64,000 nt of DNA from Sphingomonadales bacterium. Its GTDB lineage: Bacteria > Pseudomonadota > Alphaproteobacteria > Sphingomonadales > Sphingomonadaceae. A program made the translations under genes and the position numbers. Positions 8,556-18,619 of the stretch are shown piece after piece (positions within the stretch are counted from its first letter, which is position 1; the number at the start of each line of letters is the position of its first letter). Where the stretch lies: contig JANXSN010000095.1 in the NCBI GenBank assembly GCA_025352685.1, positions 62,001 through 126,000 on the forward strand, given 5' to 3'. The notes under the pieces were generated by a model that did not search any database, was not told the DNA's origin, and saw only the letters and a program-made list of their open reading frames with translations.

Positions 8556-9428
8556 ATGTCCACCACCTTTACTCTCGATACGTCGACCAGTCGCGCGAAT
8601 CCCACGCCCGCTCCGATGAAACGCATGACCGTGCCGGCGGTTCGCGCTCGTAAGGACAAGGCGACGACGACTGAACCGCTTGTCATGCTGACCGCTTACA
8701 CCGTTCGAATGGCGCAGCTGCTCGATCCGCATTGTGATTTGCTCCTCGTCGGCGATTCGCTCGGGCAGGTGATTTATGGGCTCCCCTCCACGTTACCAGT
8801 CACGCTCGACATGATGTGCGCGCATGGCGCTGCCGTGGTGAGGGGAAGCTATCACAGCGTCGTCGTGGTCGACATGCCGTTCGGGAGCTACGAAGCATCG
8901 CCGCAACAGGCATTTGCGAGCGCTAGCCGGGTCATGGCCGAGACGGGGTGTGCTGCGATCAAGCTGGAAGGCGGTCAGGCGATGGCCGACACCATCGCGT
9001 TCCTGACCGCCCGAGGCATACCCGTAATGGCTCATGTCGGTCTGACGCCGCAGGCTGTCAATCTGCTTGGTGGCTATGGCGCGCGTGGGCGCAGCCAGGC
9101 AGAATATGCGCGGATTCTCGACGATGCCGCAGCGGTCGCGCAGGCCGGTGCATTTTCGTTGGTGCTAGAGGGCGTAATCGAGCCCTTGGCCGATGCGGTG
9201 ACGGCCAGCGTCGACGTCCCAGTCATAGGCATCGGTGCCTCAGCCAAGTGCGATGGGCAAGTTCTGGTAACCGAGGATATGCTTGGCTTGTTCGAGCGCA
9301 CGCCGCGGTTCGTCAAACTTTATGGCGATATGTCCCGGTTTGTCGGCGACGCAGCCACTGCCTACGCCGCTGATGTTCGTTCTCGTGCCTTTCCGACAAA
9401 GGACCAGATCTACGCACGCAAGGCCTAA
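8556..9428 (+). CDS. panB: 3-methyl-2-oxobutanoate hydroxymethyltransferase
   Basis: 290 residues. PanB transfers a hydroxymethyl group from methylene-tetrahydrofolate to 2-oxoisovalerate, giving ketopantoate in pantothenate and CoA synthesis. The TIM-barrel hallmarks are present: [28 protein letters not shown] (metal-binding Asp), [15 protein letters not shown] and LEGVIEPLA with the catalytic Glu. ATG 8556 is chosen over a TTG three codons upstream. The N-terminus is slightly longer than average, with a Thr/Pro-rich stretch of about 25 residues before the barrel. No other pantothenate genes are in the window. Confidence 0.95.
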   Translation: MSTTFTLDTSTSRANPTPAPMKRMTVPAVRARKDKATTTEPLVMLTAYTVRMAQLLDPHCDLLLVGDSLGQVIYGLPSTLPVTLDMMCAHGAAVVRGSYHSVVVVDMPFGSYEASPQQAFASASRVMAETGCAAIKLEGGQAMADTIAFLTARGIPVMAHVGLTPQAVNLLGGYGARGRSQAEYARILDDAAAVAQAGAFSLVLEGVIEPLADAVTASVDVPVIGIGASAKCDGQVLVTEDMLGLFERTPRFVKLYGDMSRFVGDAATAYAADVRSRAFPTKDQIYARKA

Positions 9429-9496
9429 GACCAGGGCTAGCGGCAAGACAAAGCCGGGGCTAAGGCTCTGCGGCTTATACCTCGAAAGGACGATCC

Positions 9497-10195
9497 TTGG
9501 CGCTCCCGCCGCAGACTAATGAAGCTTTCCTGCGCGAAGTCGACGAGCAAGTCCGTCTCGATACTGCCGCGCGGTTCTGGAAAAGATGGGGCCGTGTGCT
9601 GATTGGCGCAGTCGTGGCCGGGCTGGTCGCGTTTGGCGCTTATCTGTGGTGGCAGAGCAACCGCAGCGCCGTCGCGGGTGTTGAAGGCGAAAAGCTGTCG
9701 CAGTCGCTAGACGACCTCGGTGAGAACCGGCCTCAAAAGGCCGAAACCGAACTCAAGTCGCTCTCGACTTCGGCGTCGTCTGGGTACCGGGCCTCGGCAG
9801 CGCTGGCGCTTGCGGCTTCGATGCTGGCCAAGAACGACATGAAGGGCGCAGCGCAAGCTTATGCGCGCATAGCCGCCGACCCCTCAATCGCGCAGCCGTT
9901 TCGTGACATTGCGGTGGTTCGCCAGACGGCGTCGGAATTCGACACGCTAAGGCCCGAACGGGTTGTTGATCGGCTGAAACAACTCGCAATCTCGGGGCAA
10001 CCCTGGTTCGGCAGCGCGGGCGAGATGACTGCGATCGCTTACATGAAAATGAACAAGAACCGAGAGGCTGCTGCCATGTTTGCTGCAATGGCCAGGGACG
10101 AGGGCGTCCCCGAATCGATCCGTTCGCGTAGCGTCCAGCTGGCGAGCGTACTGGGGGTCGATGTAACACCGGCGGCCGGCAAGGGCAGGAACTGA
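9497..10195 (+). CDS. YfgM-like TPR membrane protein
   Basis: 232 residues from a TTG start preceded by AAAGGA. One transmembrane helix near residues 32-52 (RVLIGAVVAGLVAFGAYLWW) follows a short cytoplasmic tail, and a periplasmic domain with tetratricopeptide-like helices fills the rest. It matches the YfgM/TPR_21 family, which works with the periplasmic chaperone and Sec systems in outer-membrane biogenesis. The order yfgM-like, bamB, der is the same as in gammaproteobacteria, which supports the assignment. Its stop lies two bases before the bamB start. Confidence 0.85.
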   Translation: MALPPQTNEAFLREVDEQVRLDTAARFWKRWGRVLIGAVVAGLVAFGAYLWWQSNRSAVAGVEGEKLSQSLDDLGENRPQKAETELKSLSTSASSGYRASAALALAASMLAKNDMKGAAQAYARIAADPSIAQPFRDIAVVRQTASEFDTLRPERVVDRLKQLAISGQPWFGSAGEMTAIAYMKMNKNREAAAMFAAMARDEGVPESIRSRSVQLASVLGVDVTPAAGKGRN

Positions 10196-10197
10196 TC

Positions 10198-11535
10198 ATG
10201 ATGAAGACCAATCGACGCGCGCTGCTACTCGCGCCCGCCATGATGGCCACACTGGTGCTCGGGGGCTGTGGGATTTTCAAGGCCAGCAAGCCCAAGACGG
10301 CTGTGCTCGGTGAACGGATCCCGATCCTGACGAGCGAGAACGATGCCACCGTCGAACCTTCGATTGCCGATGTGCAAGTCTTGCTGCCCCAACCGGTTGC
10401 GAATGAGGATTGGGGTCAGACAGGGGGCAACGCATCCAAGTCGATGGGTCACCTCGCCCTGAGCGGATCGCCATCGCGGGCGTGGGAAGCCAAAATTGCT
10501 GGCGTTACGAAGTCCGAACGTCTGGCAGCTGCCCCCGTGGTTTCGGGTAAAACACTTTACGTCATCGATACTGCTGCCACGATCCACGCCTATGACACCG
10601 CAAGCGGCGCGCAGCGCTGGTCGACGAATTTCGGTGCAGAGGGCAAGAAACAGAGCCGCATCGTTTTCGGTGGGGGCGTAAGCGTCGATGGCGCGATGCT
10701 CTATGCGACCAATGGCGCTGGTGACATTGCTGCACTCAACGCCGCAGACGGAAGGGTCGTTTGGAAAAAGCGACCTGGTGGACCACTTCGGGGTGCTCCC
10801 GCAGTGGCCTCCGGCAGCGTTTATGCGATGAGCCAGGATAACCAGATTTTTGCGCTTAGCACGACGGACGGATCGACGCAGTGGAGTGAAGCCGCTGCTG
10901 TTCAGACAGCCGGTATTTTCGGGGTTGCAGCACCCGCAATTGCGCAGTCGACCGTGGTGTCGGGTTTCTCGTCAGGTGATCTCATCGCTTATCGTTACGA
11001 GAACGGTCGCACACTATGGGGAGACGCATTGTCGCGAACGAGCGTGAACACGTCTGTTTCGACGCTAAGCGACATCGATGCCAGCCCCGTTATTGACGGT
11101 GGCCGCGTTTTTGCGATCGGACAGGGCGGCCGGATGGTCAGCCTCGAACTCGTAACCGGACAACGCATCTGGGAACTGAACATCGCGGGCATTGCCACGC
11201 CTTGGGTTGCGGGCGAATGGGTATTTGTCGTGACTGACGAAGCCAAGCTGCTGTGCGTGGCGCGCGCGACAGGCAAGGTGCGCTGGGTATCGCAGTTGCA
11301 GCGTTATCACAAAAACAAGGCGAAAAACGGCCCGATTAGCTGGACCGGCCCTGTCCTCGCGGGAAACCGCCTGGTTCTCGCAAACTCGGAAGGGCAGGTT
11401 GCCTACGTCTCACCAACCGACGGCAAGGTGGCGGGTACCCAGGATGTCGGTGCGCCGATTTTCCTGCAGCCGGTGGTCGCCGGTTCGACACTTTACATCC
11501 TTGATAATTCTGGTCGGATATCGGCGTTCCGCTGA
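10198..11535 (+). CDS. bamB: Outer-membrane assembly lipoprotein BamB
   Basis: 445 residues. A lipoprotein signal sequence ends in LVLGGC, with Cys24 as the lipidation site. The rest is an eight-bladed PQQ-like beta-propeller with repeated segments such as LYVIDTAATIHAYDTASG and ALNAADGRVVW. BamB helps the BamA complex fold beta-barrel proteins into the outer membrane from its periplasmic side. ATG 10198 is followed by a second ATG, and either could start. The TGA stop shares its final A with the der ATG, so the two are translationally coupled. Confidence 0.93.
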   Translation: MMKTNRRALLLAPAMMATLVLGGCGIFKASKPKTAVLGERIPILTSENDATVEPSIADVQVLLPQPVANEDWGQTGGNASKSMGHLALSGSPSRAWEAKIAGVTKSERLAAAPVVSGKTLYVIDTAATIHAYDTASGAQRWSTNFGAEGKKQSRIVFGGGVSVDGAMLYATNGAGDIAALNAADGRVVWKKRPGGPLRGAPAVASGSVYAMSQDNQIFALSTTDGSTQWSEAAAVQTAGIFGVAAPAIAQSTVVSGFSSGDLIAYRYENGRTLWGDALSRTSVNTSVSTLSDIDASPVIDGGRVFAIGQGGRMVSLELVTGQRIWELNIAGIATPWVAGEWVFVVTDEAKLLCVARATGKVRWVSQLQRYHKNKAKNGPISWTGPVLAGNRLVLANSEGQVAYVSPTDGKVAGTQDVGAPIFLQPVVAGSTLYILDNSGRISAFR

Positions 11536-12980
11536 TGAACAAACCGACCGTCGCTATTATCGGTCGGCCCAATGTCGGCAAGTCGACGCTCTTCAACCGG
11601 CTCGTCGGCAAACGTGTGGCGCTGGTCGACGATCGTCCCGGCGTTACGCGCGACCGACGTGAAGGCAACGCCGAACTGCTCGGTCTCAAATTCCGTATTG
11701 TCGATACCGCGGGTTTTGAGGACGAGGATGCGGTAACCCTGCCTGGGCGTATGCGCGCGCAGACGCAGGCAGCCGTCGATATGGCTGATGTCGCGCTCTT
11801 TGTCATCGATGCGCGTGCAGGGATCGTTCCGCTCGATGAAGAAATTTCACGTTGGCTGCGCCAATCGGCAACGCCCGTCGTGCTTTTGGCGAATAAAGCG
11901 GAGGGGCGCTCGGGTGATTCAGGCGTGTACGAGAGCTTCGCGCTGGGGTTCGGTGAGCCGGTCCCATTCAGCGCGGAACATGGCGAGGGGCTCGCCGACC
12001 TTTTTGAGGCACTGCTGCCCCTGATCGATGTCGCCACTGCCAAAATTCATGCTTCAGAACCAACGCCCGTCGTCGAGCGGGTCGCAGCCCCAGGTTCCCA
12101 TGGCGACGTCGTGGATGACGATGCTGATTTGATCGATCCCGATTATGATGACGATGAAGCGCCACTGAAACTTGCAATCGTTGGGCGACCAAACGCGGGA
12201 AAGTCGACGCTGGTCAACAAATTGCTCGGCGAGGATCGGATGATTACCGGGCCGGAAGCGGGGATTACCCGCGACTCGATCAGCATCGATTGGGAATGGC
12301 TCGACACCGATCGAGCCCGCGCTGTCCGATTGATCGACACCGCCGGCCTCCGCCGCCGAGCAAAGGTCGACGACAAGCTGGAAAAGTTGTCGGCGATGGA
12401 CACGAAGAACGCGATCGATTTCGCCGAAGTCGTTGTCGTGCTGCTTGATGCGACGCGTGGGCTCGAGGCGCAGGACTTGCGAATCGCGGATCAGATTTAC
12501 GAAGAAGGGCGCGCGATGGTTTTCGCGCTAAACAAATGGGACACGGTCGACAATGGCGCGCCCCTGTATCAAGGTATTCGCGCCGCACTCGATGACGGGT
12601 TTGCGCAAGTGCGCGGTGTGCCCCTTCTGACGTTGTCGGCAACAACGGGTCGGGGCCTCGACACATTGATGAAGGTCGCGTTCGACACGCGGGCGGCCTG
12701 GAGCCGTCGGGTTTCGACCGGCCGCCTCAACCGCTGGTTTGAGCGCGCCCTGGAGGCCAACCCACCACCTGCGCCCGGGGGTCGCCGGATCAAGCTGCGG
12801 TATGCGACCCAAATCAAGTCGCGTCCGCCGAGCTTTGTGATCTTTGGGACGCGCGTTGACGAACTGCCTGAAAGCTATCGCCGTTATCTGGTCAATGGCC
12901 TGCGCCGCGAGCTTGATTTCGGGGCCGTGCCGATCCGGCTGACGTTTCGCGCGCCGAAAAATCCATTTTCGACCCAGTAA
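11535..12980 (+). CDS. der: Ribosome biogenesis GTPase Der (EngA)
   Basis: 481 residues with two tandem Ras-like GTPase domains, the hallmark of Der. P-loops are GRPNVGKST near the start and GRPNAGKST near residue 217. DTAG switch-II motifs, NK(A/W)-type guanine-binding motifs and a C-terminal KH-like domain follow (LNRWFERAL, then FVIFGTRVDELPESYRRYL). Der acts in 50S subunit assembly and is essential. An acidic linker (about 190-210: DDDADLIDPDYDDDE) joins the GTPase domains. The frame is fully intact. Confidence 0.97.
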   Translation: MNKPTVAIIGRPNVGKSTLFNRLVGKRVALVDDRPGVTRDRREGNAELLGLKFRIVDTAGFEDEDAVTLPGRMRAQTQAAVDMADVALFVIDARAGIVPLDEEISRWLRQSATPVVLLANKAEGRSGDSGVYESFALGFGEPVPFSAEHGEGLADLFEALLPLIDVATAKIHASEPTPVVERVAAPGSHGDVVDDDADLIDPDYDDDEAPLKLAIVGRPNAGKSTLVNKLLGEDRMITGPEAGITRDSISIDWEWLDTDRARAVRLIDTAGLRRRAKVDDKLEKLSAMDTKNAIDFAEVVVVLLDATRGLEAQDLRIADQIYEEGRAMVFALNKWDTVDNGAPLYQGIRAALDDGFAQVRGVPLLTLSATTGRGLDTLMKVAFDTRAAWSRRVSTGRLNRWFERALEANPPPAPGGRRIKLRYATQIKSRPPSFVIFGTRVDELPESYRRYLVNGLRRELDFGAVPIRLTFRAPKNPFSTQ

Positions 12981-13066
12981 GGGGGGATCGGTAACACTGC
13001 CTTTACACACTGTCGCCTAGTACAGCATCGGCAAAGCGTGGGACCGCAACCGCCGGAGTGTATCAC

Positions 13067-13492
13067 GTGTCAGACAAGCCGATCATTGATTGGGACAGTT
13101 TTCAGAAGGCGCGCGCCGAGCTGGGGATGGGTTTTATCCGTATTCTGGGCTACTTCCGCGAGGATGGGGCCAAATCAGTTGCTGCGATCGAGGCAGCAAT
13201 GCGAGCCGGCGACGCGACCGCGCTCGTCATTCCTGCTCACACGCTCAAAGGTGAGGCACGCCAGTTCGGCGCCGATGCGCTCGCCGACCTTGCCGAGAAC
13301 ATCGAAACCTTTGCGCGCCAGTGCGTCGAGCACCGAGAGTCTCCCAGTGAGTATCTTCCTGAAGTCGTGCGCCTGCGTCCGCTGTTCAACGAAACTCAGA
13401 CGTTGTTTGATGCCGAGATCAACCCTCTGGTCGAACGGCGCGGGTTCGGGAAACGCGTCCTAGTGGCGAACCAGGGATTTGGCAGAATTTAG
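13067..13492 (+). CDS. Histidine phosphotransfer (Hpt) domain protein
   Basis: 141 residues from GTG 13067, which sits nine bases after a GGAG site; another GTG three codons earlier is possible. The Hpt motif is clear: AHTLKGEARQFGA, with the phospho-accepting His at residue 58, inside a four-helix bundle. Such stand-alone Hpt proteins relay phosphate between hybrid kinases and response regulators. No kinase or receiver gene lies beside it. The region after residue 95 is unusual and ends in a basic stretch. Confidence 0.85.
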   Translation: MSDKPIIDWDSFQKARAELGMGFIRILGYFREDGAKSVAAIEAAMRAGDATALVIPAHTLKGEARQFGADALADLAENIETFARQCVEHRESPSEYLPEVVRLRPLFNETQTLFDAEINPLVERRGFGKRVLVANQGFGRI

Positions 13493-13602
13493 CTTTTTCG
13501 TTGATTTCGACCCAAGCTGAAAACACGTATCGGGCGCGAGCTGCCGGATCCACACCAACTGGTGTTCAAGCGCATCGACGGGATTATCGCCGACCGTCGA
13601 AC

Positions 13603-14838
13603 TCAGATATGAATCGTTTCCAATTTTCCACGCGAGAGGCTGCGCCACACCCATTCAAAGGGACCGTAGCGGTAACGTTCAAGCCACGGCTTCGACCACA
13701 AGAGCATGACGAGCCAGAACAATGGTACGACCATCCAAGCTTGGCCGCGTGACACATGGCCATAAAGGCCAAGACCGTATCCATAGAAGACGAACCCAGC
13801 GACAATGCTTGTGCACAGATAGTTGGACAAGGCGCAGCGCCCGACGGCGGCGACCCGGGCCATCCAAACTGGTTGCCGCTGAACGCTGAACGCAATCAGC
13901 GCGGCATAACCCAGAATCATCGCCAGCCGGGGAAGGGCGGCACCAAAGAATTGCGCTGTCGCGACCACGGCGGGGTCGAACGCGCTCGCCCAGATCCACG
14001 CTGCCAATCCGGTAAACCCCGCCATGCCCGGCATAACTGTCCAGAGAGCAAGTTTGCGATAGCGAACGCCGTCCCAGCGACCTGTAAGAAAGCCGCTGCG
14101 GTATCCGGCAGCCCCAACCAGCATGTAGCCCAGCGTTTCAGGCCCGGCGAAGCCAAGCTGTTCGAGCGGGTCCGTGGCCTGTTCGGCGAGACGGTGGTGC
14201 GTGATTGTTCCCCAATCCGAACGGTAGAGCGCGAGATCGCTTGCCAGTGCCTTGGGATCAAGCGCGCCAAATCCCTCGTTTAGGCTTCGCCAGCTTTCCA
14301 AGGTATCGATCGTTGGCATGGGTCGACCGATTGCAGCGCTTGTCGCCATCAGGGAGGCGGAGATCACGCCCATGGCGATGACATCGATGAGCAGAACTGT
14401 AATGGCACCAGCAACGAGCCAGTGAACGGGCCATCGTCGAACAGCGAACAGGACGATCCCGCAAAAAGCGTATAAAGTGAGAATATCGCCGAACCATATC
14501 AGGTAAAAATGAGCGAAGCCGAGCAAGAGAAGGGTGATCATGCGCGCGTAGTGGGCGCGCGCTGGAGATCGTCCAGTCGCGAGTGCGCGATCGATCACCA
14601 ACATGGTCGATGCCCCAAACAGCAAGGTGAAAAGGCCGCGCATTTTTCCGTCTATCAGCACGAAATTGGCGACCCACAATGCATAGTCATAGCCGTGCCA
14701 GCTGCCGTAACCTGCCGGGCTGAAATAGGACCCAATGGGCATCGAAAAGGTCACGACGTTCACTGAAAAAATGCCCATCACTGCAATCCCGCGGATCACA
14801 TCGAGCGTAACGATGCGGTCGGCGCCTGCCGCTGTCAT
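13603..14838 (-). CDS. DUF418 (YeiB-like) integral membrane protein
   Basis: 411 residues with about ten hydrophobic helices. The N-terminus RIVTLDVIRGIAVMGIFSVN is typical of this acyltransferase-like family, and the C-terminal DUF418 part includes GRCALSNYLCTSIVAGFVFY and GPFEWVWRSLS. Function is unknown; members are inner-membrane proteins probably handling lipids or glycans. Its ATG overlaps the stop of the DUF3052 frame upstream, so it is second in a small operon starting at purL. Confidence 0.88.
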   Translation of the reverse strand: MTAAGADRIVTLDVIRGIAVMGIFSVNVVTFSMPIGSYFSPAGYGSWHGYDYALWVANFVLIDGKMRGLFTLLFGASTMLVIDRALATGRSPARAHYARMITLLLLGFAHFYLIWFGDILTLYAFCGIVLFAVRRWPVHWLVAGAITVLLIDVIAMGVISASLMATSAAIGRPMPTIDTLESWRSLNEGFGALDPKALASDLALYRSDWGTITHHRLAEQATDPLEQLGFAGPETLGYMLVGAAGYRSGFLTGRWDGVRYRKLALWTVMPGMAGFTGLAAWIWASAFDPAVVATAQFFGAALPRLAMILGYAALIAFSVQRQPVWMARVAAVGRCALSNYLCTSIVAGFVFYGYGLGLYGHVSRGQAWMVVPLFWLVMLLWSKPWLERYRYGPFEWVWRSLSRGKLETIHI

Positions 14839-15241
14839 TGGCCTGATTTTCGGATGACTAATTTCAGCCCCGACCGCACCGCGTCGACAGCGCAGAACTT
14901 GATGTCGACCAGGTCAGTCGCGGGGCTAATGACTGCGCGGATCGTGGTCTCGGTGATGTCGGTTGGACGCTTCGATGCTTTCTTGGGCCAACTGACCTGG
15001 ATAAATCCTGAAGGCGCAAGCAGTGGACAGAGCGTGGCGAGTTTTGACTCTATGTCCGACCGATCGGTCACGAAGATGAGCACGCCGTCAAGGTGGCTTC
15101 GGGCTGGCCCAGCTCGATCAAGCCGATAGGTTCGATATCGGCGCGGACGCTGGTGGGCATGCCGTCGTACCGGGCTCGCATCCCGGGTTTCAGCGACAGC
15201 TTCTTTGCGGGCGACGAGCCGGAATAGCCCGCCGCCACCAT
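14835..15241 (-). pseudogene. DUF3052-family protein with a one-base frameshift
   Basis: ATG 15241 directly follows the purL stop. The first frame reads GYSGSSPAKKLSLKPGMRAR, then IGLIELGQPEAT, and stops around 15072. A second frame takes over with FVTDRSDIESKLATLCPLL and IQVSWPKKASKRPTDITE, ending at 14835. Joined, they make a complete DUF3052 protein of about 135 residues. One missing C near 15092 (ACCTT where ACCCTT would keep the frame) explains the break. The family is small, cytoplasmic and uncharacterised. The second half alone could start at GTG 15083. Confidence 0.75.
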
Positions 15242-17449
15242 TCAGTCATCCATCAGTGAAGGGAAGAACCCTTCGTGTGCGGCGCGGAGCTCGACCAGCG
15301 ACACGCTTTGCGGACCCCCTCGGTCGATGATGTCGAATGTGAGCGCATTGCCCCCAGTTGAGCCGATCGGGATCGAGAACAAATTAGCCGCCGTCGCCCG
15401 TGCGCGGATGGCTGCGCCATCCCGGGCGGTGACGACGTAGCGCCCCTGGTCTTCGCCAAACAGTATCGCTGCCGGGTTGAGGATTTGGGGGACGACGGGC
15501 ATCGTCATGCCGATGTTTCCCGCGAGCGCCATTTCGGCAAGCGTGACTGCGGCGCCGCCATCCGAACAATCGTGAACTGCGGTCACAAGCCCTTCGGCTA
15601 TAAGGTCGCGGATCAGTTCGCCGGCCCGCCGCTCAACCGCAAGGTCCACGGGTGGTGGCGCGCCTTCTTCGCGGCCATGGCATTCGCGCAGCCAGATAGA
15701 TTGGCCGACATGTCCCTTGGTGTGACCGATGAGGACGACGTCCTCGCCCTCCGCTTTAAACGCAATGGTGGCCGATTTCGACCAGTCGGCCAGCAGACCG
15801 ACGGCACCGATCGCGGGCGTGGGAAGGATCGCGCTGCCGCCCCCGGTCGCCTTGCTTTCGTTGTAAAGGCTGACATTTCCACTGACGATCGGGGTGTCGA
15901 GCGCGATGCAGGCCTCGCTCATGCCTTCGAGGCACCCAACGATCTGACCCATGATTTCGGGTCGCTGCGGGTTGGCGAAGTTCAGACAATTTGTCACGGC
16001 CAGCGGCCGCGCGCCGACCGCTGACAGATTGCGATAGGCTTCGGCTATTGCTTGCTTGCCGCCTTCGTAGGGATCAGCAAAGCAATAGCGCGGCGTACAA
16101 TCGGTGGTGATCGCTAGCGCCTTGTTCGTGCCGTGGACGCGGACGACCGCAGCGTCGCCACCGGGCGCCTGGACAGTGTCACCACCGACCTTTTGGTCAT
16201 ATTGCTCCCAGATCCAGCGGCGGGACGCGAGATCCGGGCTCGCCATGAGCTTGACGAGATCGCCGGTGATGTCTGTGCCAAAGGGTTCGTCAGTCAAAGG
16301 TTCCGGAGGTCGCGCCTTGGTCCAAGGCCGATCATAGAGCGGCGCGTCATCCGCCAACGGCGCAAGCGGGATATCCGCGACAGTCTTGCCGTGGTGGATC
16401 AGAACCATGCGGCCCGTGTCTGTTACTTCGCCGATCACCGCAAAGTCGAGTTCCCATTTCTTGAAGATGGCCTGCGCGAAGGCCTCCCGACCTGGTTTTA
16501 GAACCATGAGCATACGCTCCTGTGATTCCGACAGCATCATTTCGTATGCAGTCATCCCGGTTTCGCGCTGCGGCACCTGGTCCATGTTCAGCCGAATGCC
16601 GACCCCGCCTTTCGAGGCCATTTCAACGCTGGAACTGGTCAGTCCGGCTGCCCCCATGTCCTGAATAGCAACAATGGCGTCGCTCGCCATGAGTTCGAGG
16701 CACGCCTCGATGAGCAGCTTTTCGGTGAACGGATCGCCGACCTGTACTGTGGGGCGCTTCTCGTCGCTGTCCTCGGAGAAATCGGCGCTTGCCATCGTCG
16801 CACCGTGGATGCCGTCGCGACCAGTCTTGCTGCCGACATAAACGATACTGTTACCGACCCCTGACGCCGCTGAATAAAAAATCTTGTCGGTGTCCGCGAT
16901 CCCGACCGTCATTGCGTTGACAAGAATGTTTCCATCATAAGCGGCGTGAAAATTGACTTCGCCGCCGACGGTCGGAACGCCGACGCAATTGCCATAGCCC
17001 CCGATACCTCGAACGACCCCGGCGATCAGGTGCCGCATCTTGGGATGGTCGGGCCGACCAAAACGCAAGGCATTCAGATTGGCAATCGGACGCGCACCCA
17101 TGGTGAATACGTCTCGCAGAATGCCGCCGACGCCGGTTGCCGCGCCCTGATAGGGCTCGATGTAACTCGGGTGGTTATGCGATTCCATTTTGAAGATTGC
17201 GGCCTGACCGTCGCCGATATCGATGACCCCGGCGTTTTCTCCGGGTCCGCAGATGACTTGAGCGCCTGTCGTTGGCAGTTTTTTCAAATGAATACGGCTG
17301 GATTTGTAAGAGCAATGTTCGGACCACATGACCGAAAAAATCCCGAGCTCGGTAATGTTCGGAAGGCGGCCCATCGCATGGACGACGCGTTCGTATTCTT
17401 CCGGAGACAAGCCGTGCTCGGCGACGATTTCAGGCGTGATTGCAGTCAT
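15242..17449 (-). CDS. purL: Phosphoribosylformylglycinamidine synthase subunit PurL
   Basis: 735 residues, the length of the small PurL used with separate PurS and PurQ subunits. It makes formylglycinamidine ribonucleotide in purine synthesis, using ATP and ammonia delivered by PurQ. Seen: [44 protein letters not shown], and [17 protein letters not shown], all in the AIRS-like domains, with a second AIRS-like half after residue 380. PurS and PurQ are not in the window. The frame is intact, in contrast to the small genes on either side. Confidence 0.97.
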   Translation of the reverse strand: MTAITPEIVAEHGLSPEEYERVVHAMGRLPNITELGIFSVMWSEHCSYKSSRIHLKKLPTTGAQVICGPGENAGVIDIGDGQAAIFKMESHNHPSYIEPYQGAATGVGGILRDVFTMGARPIANLNALRFGRPDHPKMRHLIAGVVRGIGGYGNCVGVPTVGGEVNFHAAYDGNILVNAMTVGIADTDKIFYSAASGVGNSIVYVGSKTGRDGIHGATMASADFSEDSDEKRPTVQVGDPFTEKLLIEACLELMASDAIVAIQDMGAAGLTSSSVEMASKGGVGIRLNMDQVPQRETGMTAYEMMLSESQERMLMVLKPGREAFAQAIFKKWELDFAVIGEVTDTGRMVLIHHGKTVADIPLAPLADDAPLYDRPWTKARPPEPLTDEPFGTDITGDLVKLMASPDLASRRWIWEQYDQKVGGDTVQAPGGDAAVVRVHGTNKALAITTDCTPRYCFADPYEGGKQAIAEAYRNLSAVGARPLAVTNCLNFANPQRPEIMGQIVGCLEGMSEACIALDTPIVSGNVSLYNESKATGGGSAILPTPAIGAVGLLADWSKSATIAFKAEGEDVVLIGHTKGHVGQSIWLRECHGREEGAPPPVDLAVERRAGELIRDLIAEGLVTAVHDCSDGGAAVTLAEMALAGNIGMTMPVVPQILNPAAILFGEDQGRYVVTARDGAAIRARATAANLFSIPIGSTGGNALTFDIIDRGGPQSVSLVELRAAHEGFFPSLMDD

Positions 17450-17459
17450 TGATGCGCCT

Positions 17460-17923
17460 CTAGCGGCGGACGCGGTTCGTTGCCACCCACCATGAAGTTC
17501 CGGCTATGACCAGATACACTAACAGGGCAAGGCCCCAGACCGAAAGGTCGATCGCCGTCCGCGGCGCAGCGAACCAATTGCCAGCCTGGAGCAGCAGCAA
17601 GATCGCCACTAACGCGGGCAGCGTTCATTCTCGGCGCGTTGCGCGTGTCGTTTGACCCCAAGAGACAGGCGCTCGCCAAGCGCCCTGCTAATCTCGAAAC
17701 GCCTTTCAACTGTCGGATGATTCCACAGCCCAAAGCCAAGTTTGGGCACGCCGCCTGCAAGTGTCAGGTCGCGAAGATGGATGACAAGATCAAAAAGCCA
17801 ATGCGACACCACAACGGCGCCACCGATCAGCGCCATGCGCCACTGTCGCGTCCAAAATTCCACCACAGCCGCAAATCCGGCCCCTCGAACCAGGGTGACG
17901 AACAAACTGTGTGTCCACGGCAT
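17460..17923 (-). pseudogene. Small membrane protein with a one-base frameshift
   Basis: ATG 17923 begins MPWTHSLFVTLV, then a hydrophobic stretch and VVVSHWLFDLVIHLRDLTL, then GFGLWNHPTVE. The frame stops at 17609, but shifting by one base near 17632 opens LPALVAILLLLQAGNWF, then [20 protein letters not shown], ending at TAG 17460. The two parts make a plausible four-helix membrane protein of about 155 residues, of the kind annotated as membrane-bound metal-dependent-hydrolase-like. One missing A in GAAC would account for the break. It lies just upstream of purL on the same strand. Confidence 0.65.
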
Positions 17924-17926
17924 GTC

Positions 17927-18076
17927 TTACAAATCCATCGGGTTCATCGCCGATATGCGGGGTACGAAGCGCAAGTGCTCGACACCGATAGATACAAAAC
18001 CAAAGAAGCCGATATCGACCAACTGCGTGCTGACGGACGATGTACCAAGACTCGGGGTCTTCGGGCGTGGGGCCAC
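17927..18076 (-). CDS. Possible small hypothetical protein, 5' end uncertain
   Basis: A frame ending in TAA at 17927, three bases before the next gene, reads like a genuine protein end: IGFFGFVSIGVEHLRFVPRI then SAMNPMDL. The only standard start in frame is GTG 18076 (49 codons). The frame stays open a little further upstream (TGHDRAAFIVAP) without a start, so the true start may have been lost or shifted. No family recognised. Confidence 0.4.
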   Translation of the reverse strand: MAPRPKTPSLGTSSVSTQLVDIGFFGFVSIGVEHLRFVPRISAMNPMDL

Positions 18077-18141
18077 AATAAACGCGGCGCGATCGTGACC
18101 GGTGAACGTCGGCCAAGCCTATCTACCGGCGCGGCGCTGAC

Positions 18142-18169
18142 AAAAAAAAGCCGAGCGAACCCGGCCTTT
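18142..18169 (-). terminator. Rho-independent terminator after the MliC-like lipoprotein gene
   Basis: On the minus strand a GCCGGG/TTCG/CTCGGC hairpin is followed by eight T (18142-18149). It lies 25 bases past the lipoprotein stop. An A-run on the other side of the stem could let it work weakly in both directions. Confidence 0.75.
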
Positions 18170-18193
18170 TCCTCACAGTGAGAAGGTGATGGG

Positions 18194-18571
18194 TTAGCTC
18201 GTGCACTTCTGCTTGGGATGGCCTGGACGCGTGAGCATGATCGCGTTGCCGGCGACCGTCAGTTCGAACCCTTCGGCGACAAACGGCTTACCGGCCTCGT
18301 CAGCCTTCAGCAAGGTAGGCACGCCCTTTTCGATGGTCACGTTTGCCTGCTTGTCGCCCTGGAAAAGCTGGATCGCGACAACGCTCTGGTCGTCGCAGCG
18401 ATATGATTTCGAAGATTTGGGCATCGGTGGCAATTCGTTCTTCGCAACCTTGGGTGCCGCGAAATTTGCAGAATTGGGGTCAGTCGACCCGGCTGGAGGT
18501 GTCGGCTTGCTGTCGCACGCAGCGAGAGCAAGGGCAGCCGCGACAGCGGCAAACGCAATACAGTTGGTCAT
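18194..18571 (-). CDS. Lipoprotein with MliC-like (lysozyme inhibitor) domain
   Basis: 125 residues. A lipoprotein signal ends ALALAAC (Cys19). A flexible Pro/Asn-rich linker follows, then a C-terminal domain with SYRCDDQSVVAIQLFQGDKQ and a closing KQKCTS. The two Cys bracket the domain, as in membrane-bound inhibitors of C-type lysozyme (MliC), which protect peptidoglycan in the periplasm. The fit is by pattern and the inhibitor loop is not certain. A strong terminator follows. Confidence 0.7.
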   Translation of the reverse strand: MTNCIAFAAVAAALALAACDSKPTPPAGSTDPNSANFAAPKVAKNELPPMPKSSKSYRCDDQSVVAIQLFQGDKQANVTIEKGVPTLLKADEAGKPFVAEGFELTVAGNAIMLTRPGHPKQKCTS

Positions 18572-18619
18572 AGAGCGACGACAATGACGGCAAATGCTGC
18601 ACCGCGCAAGACGTACGCG

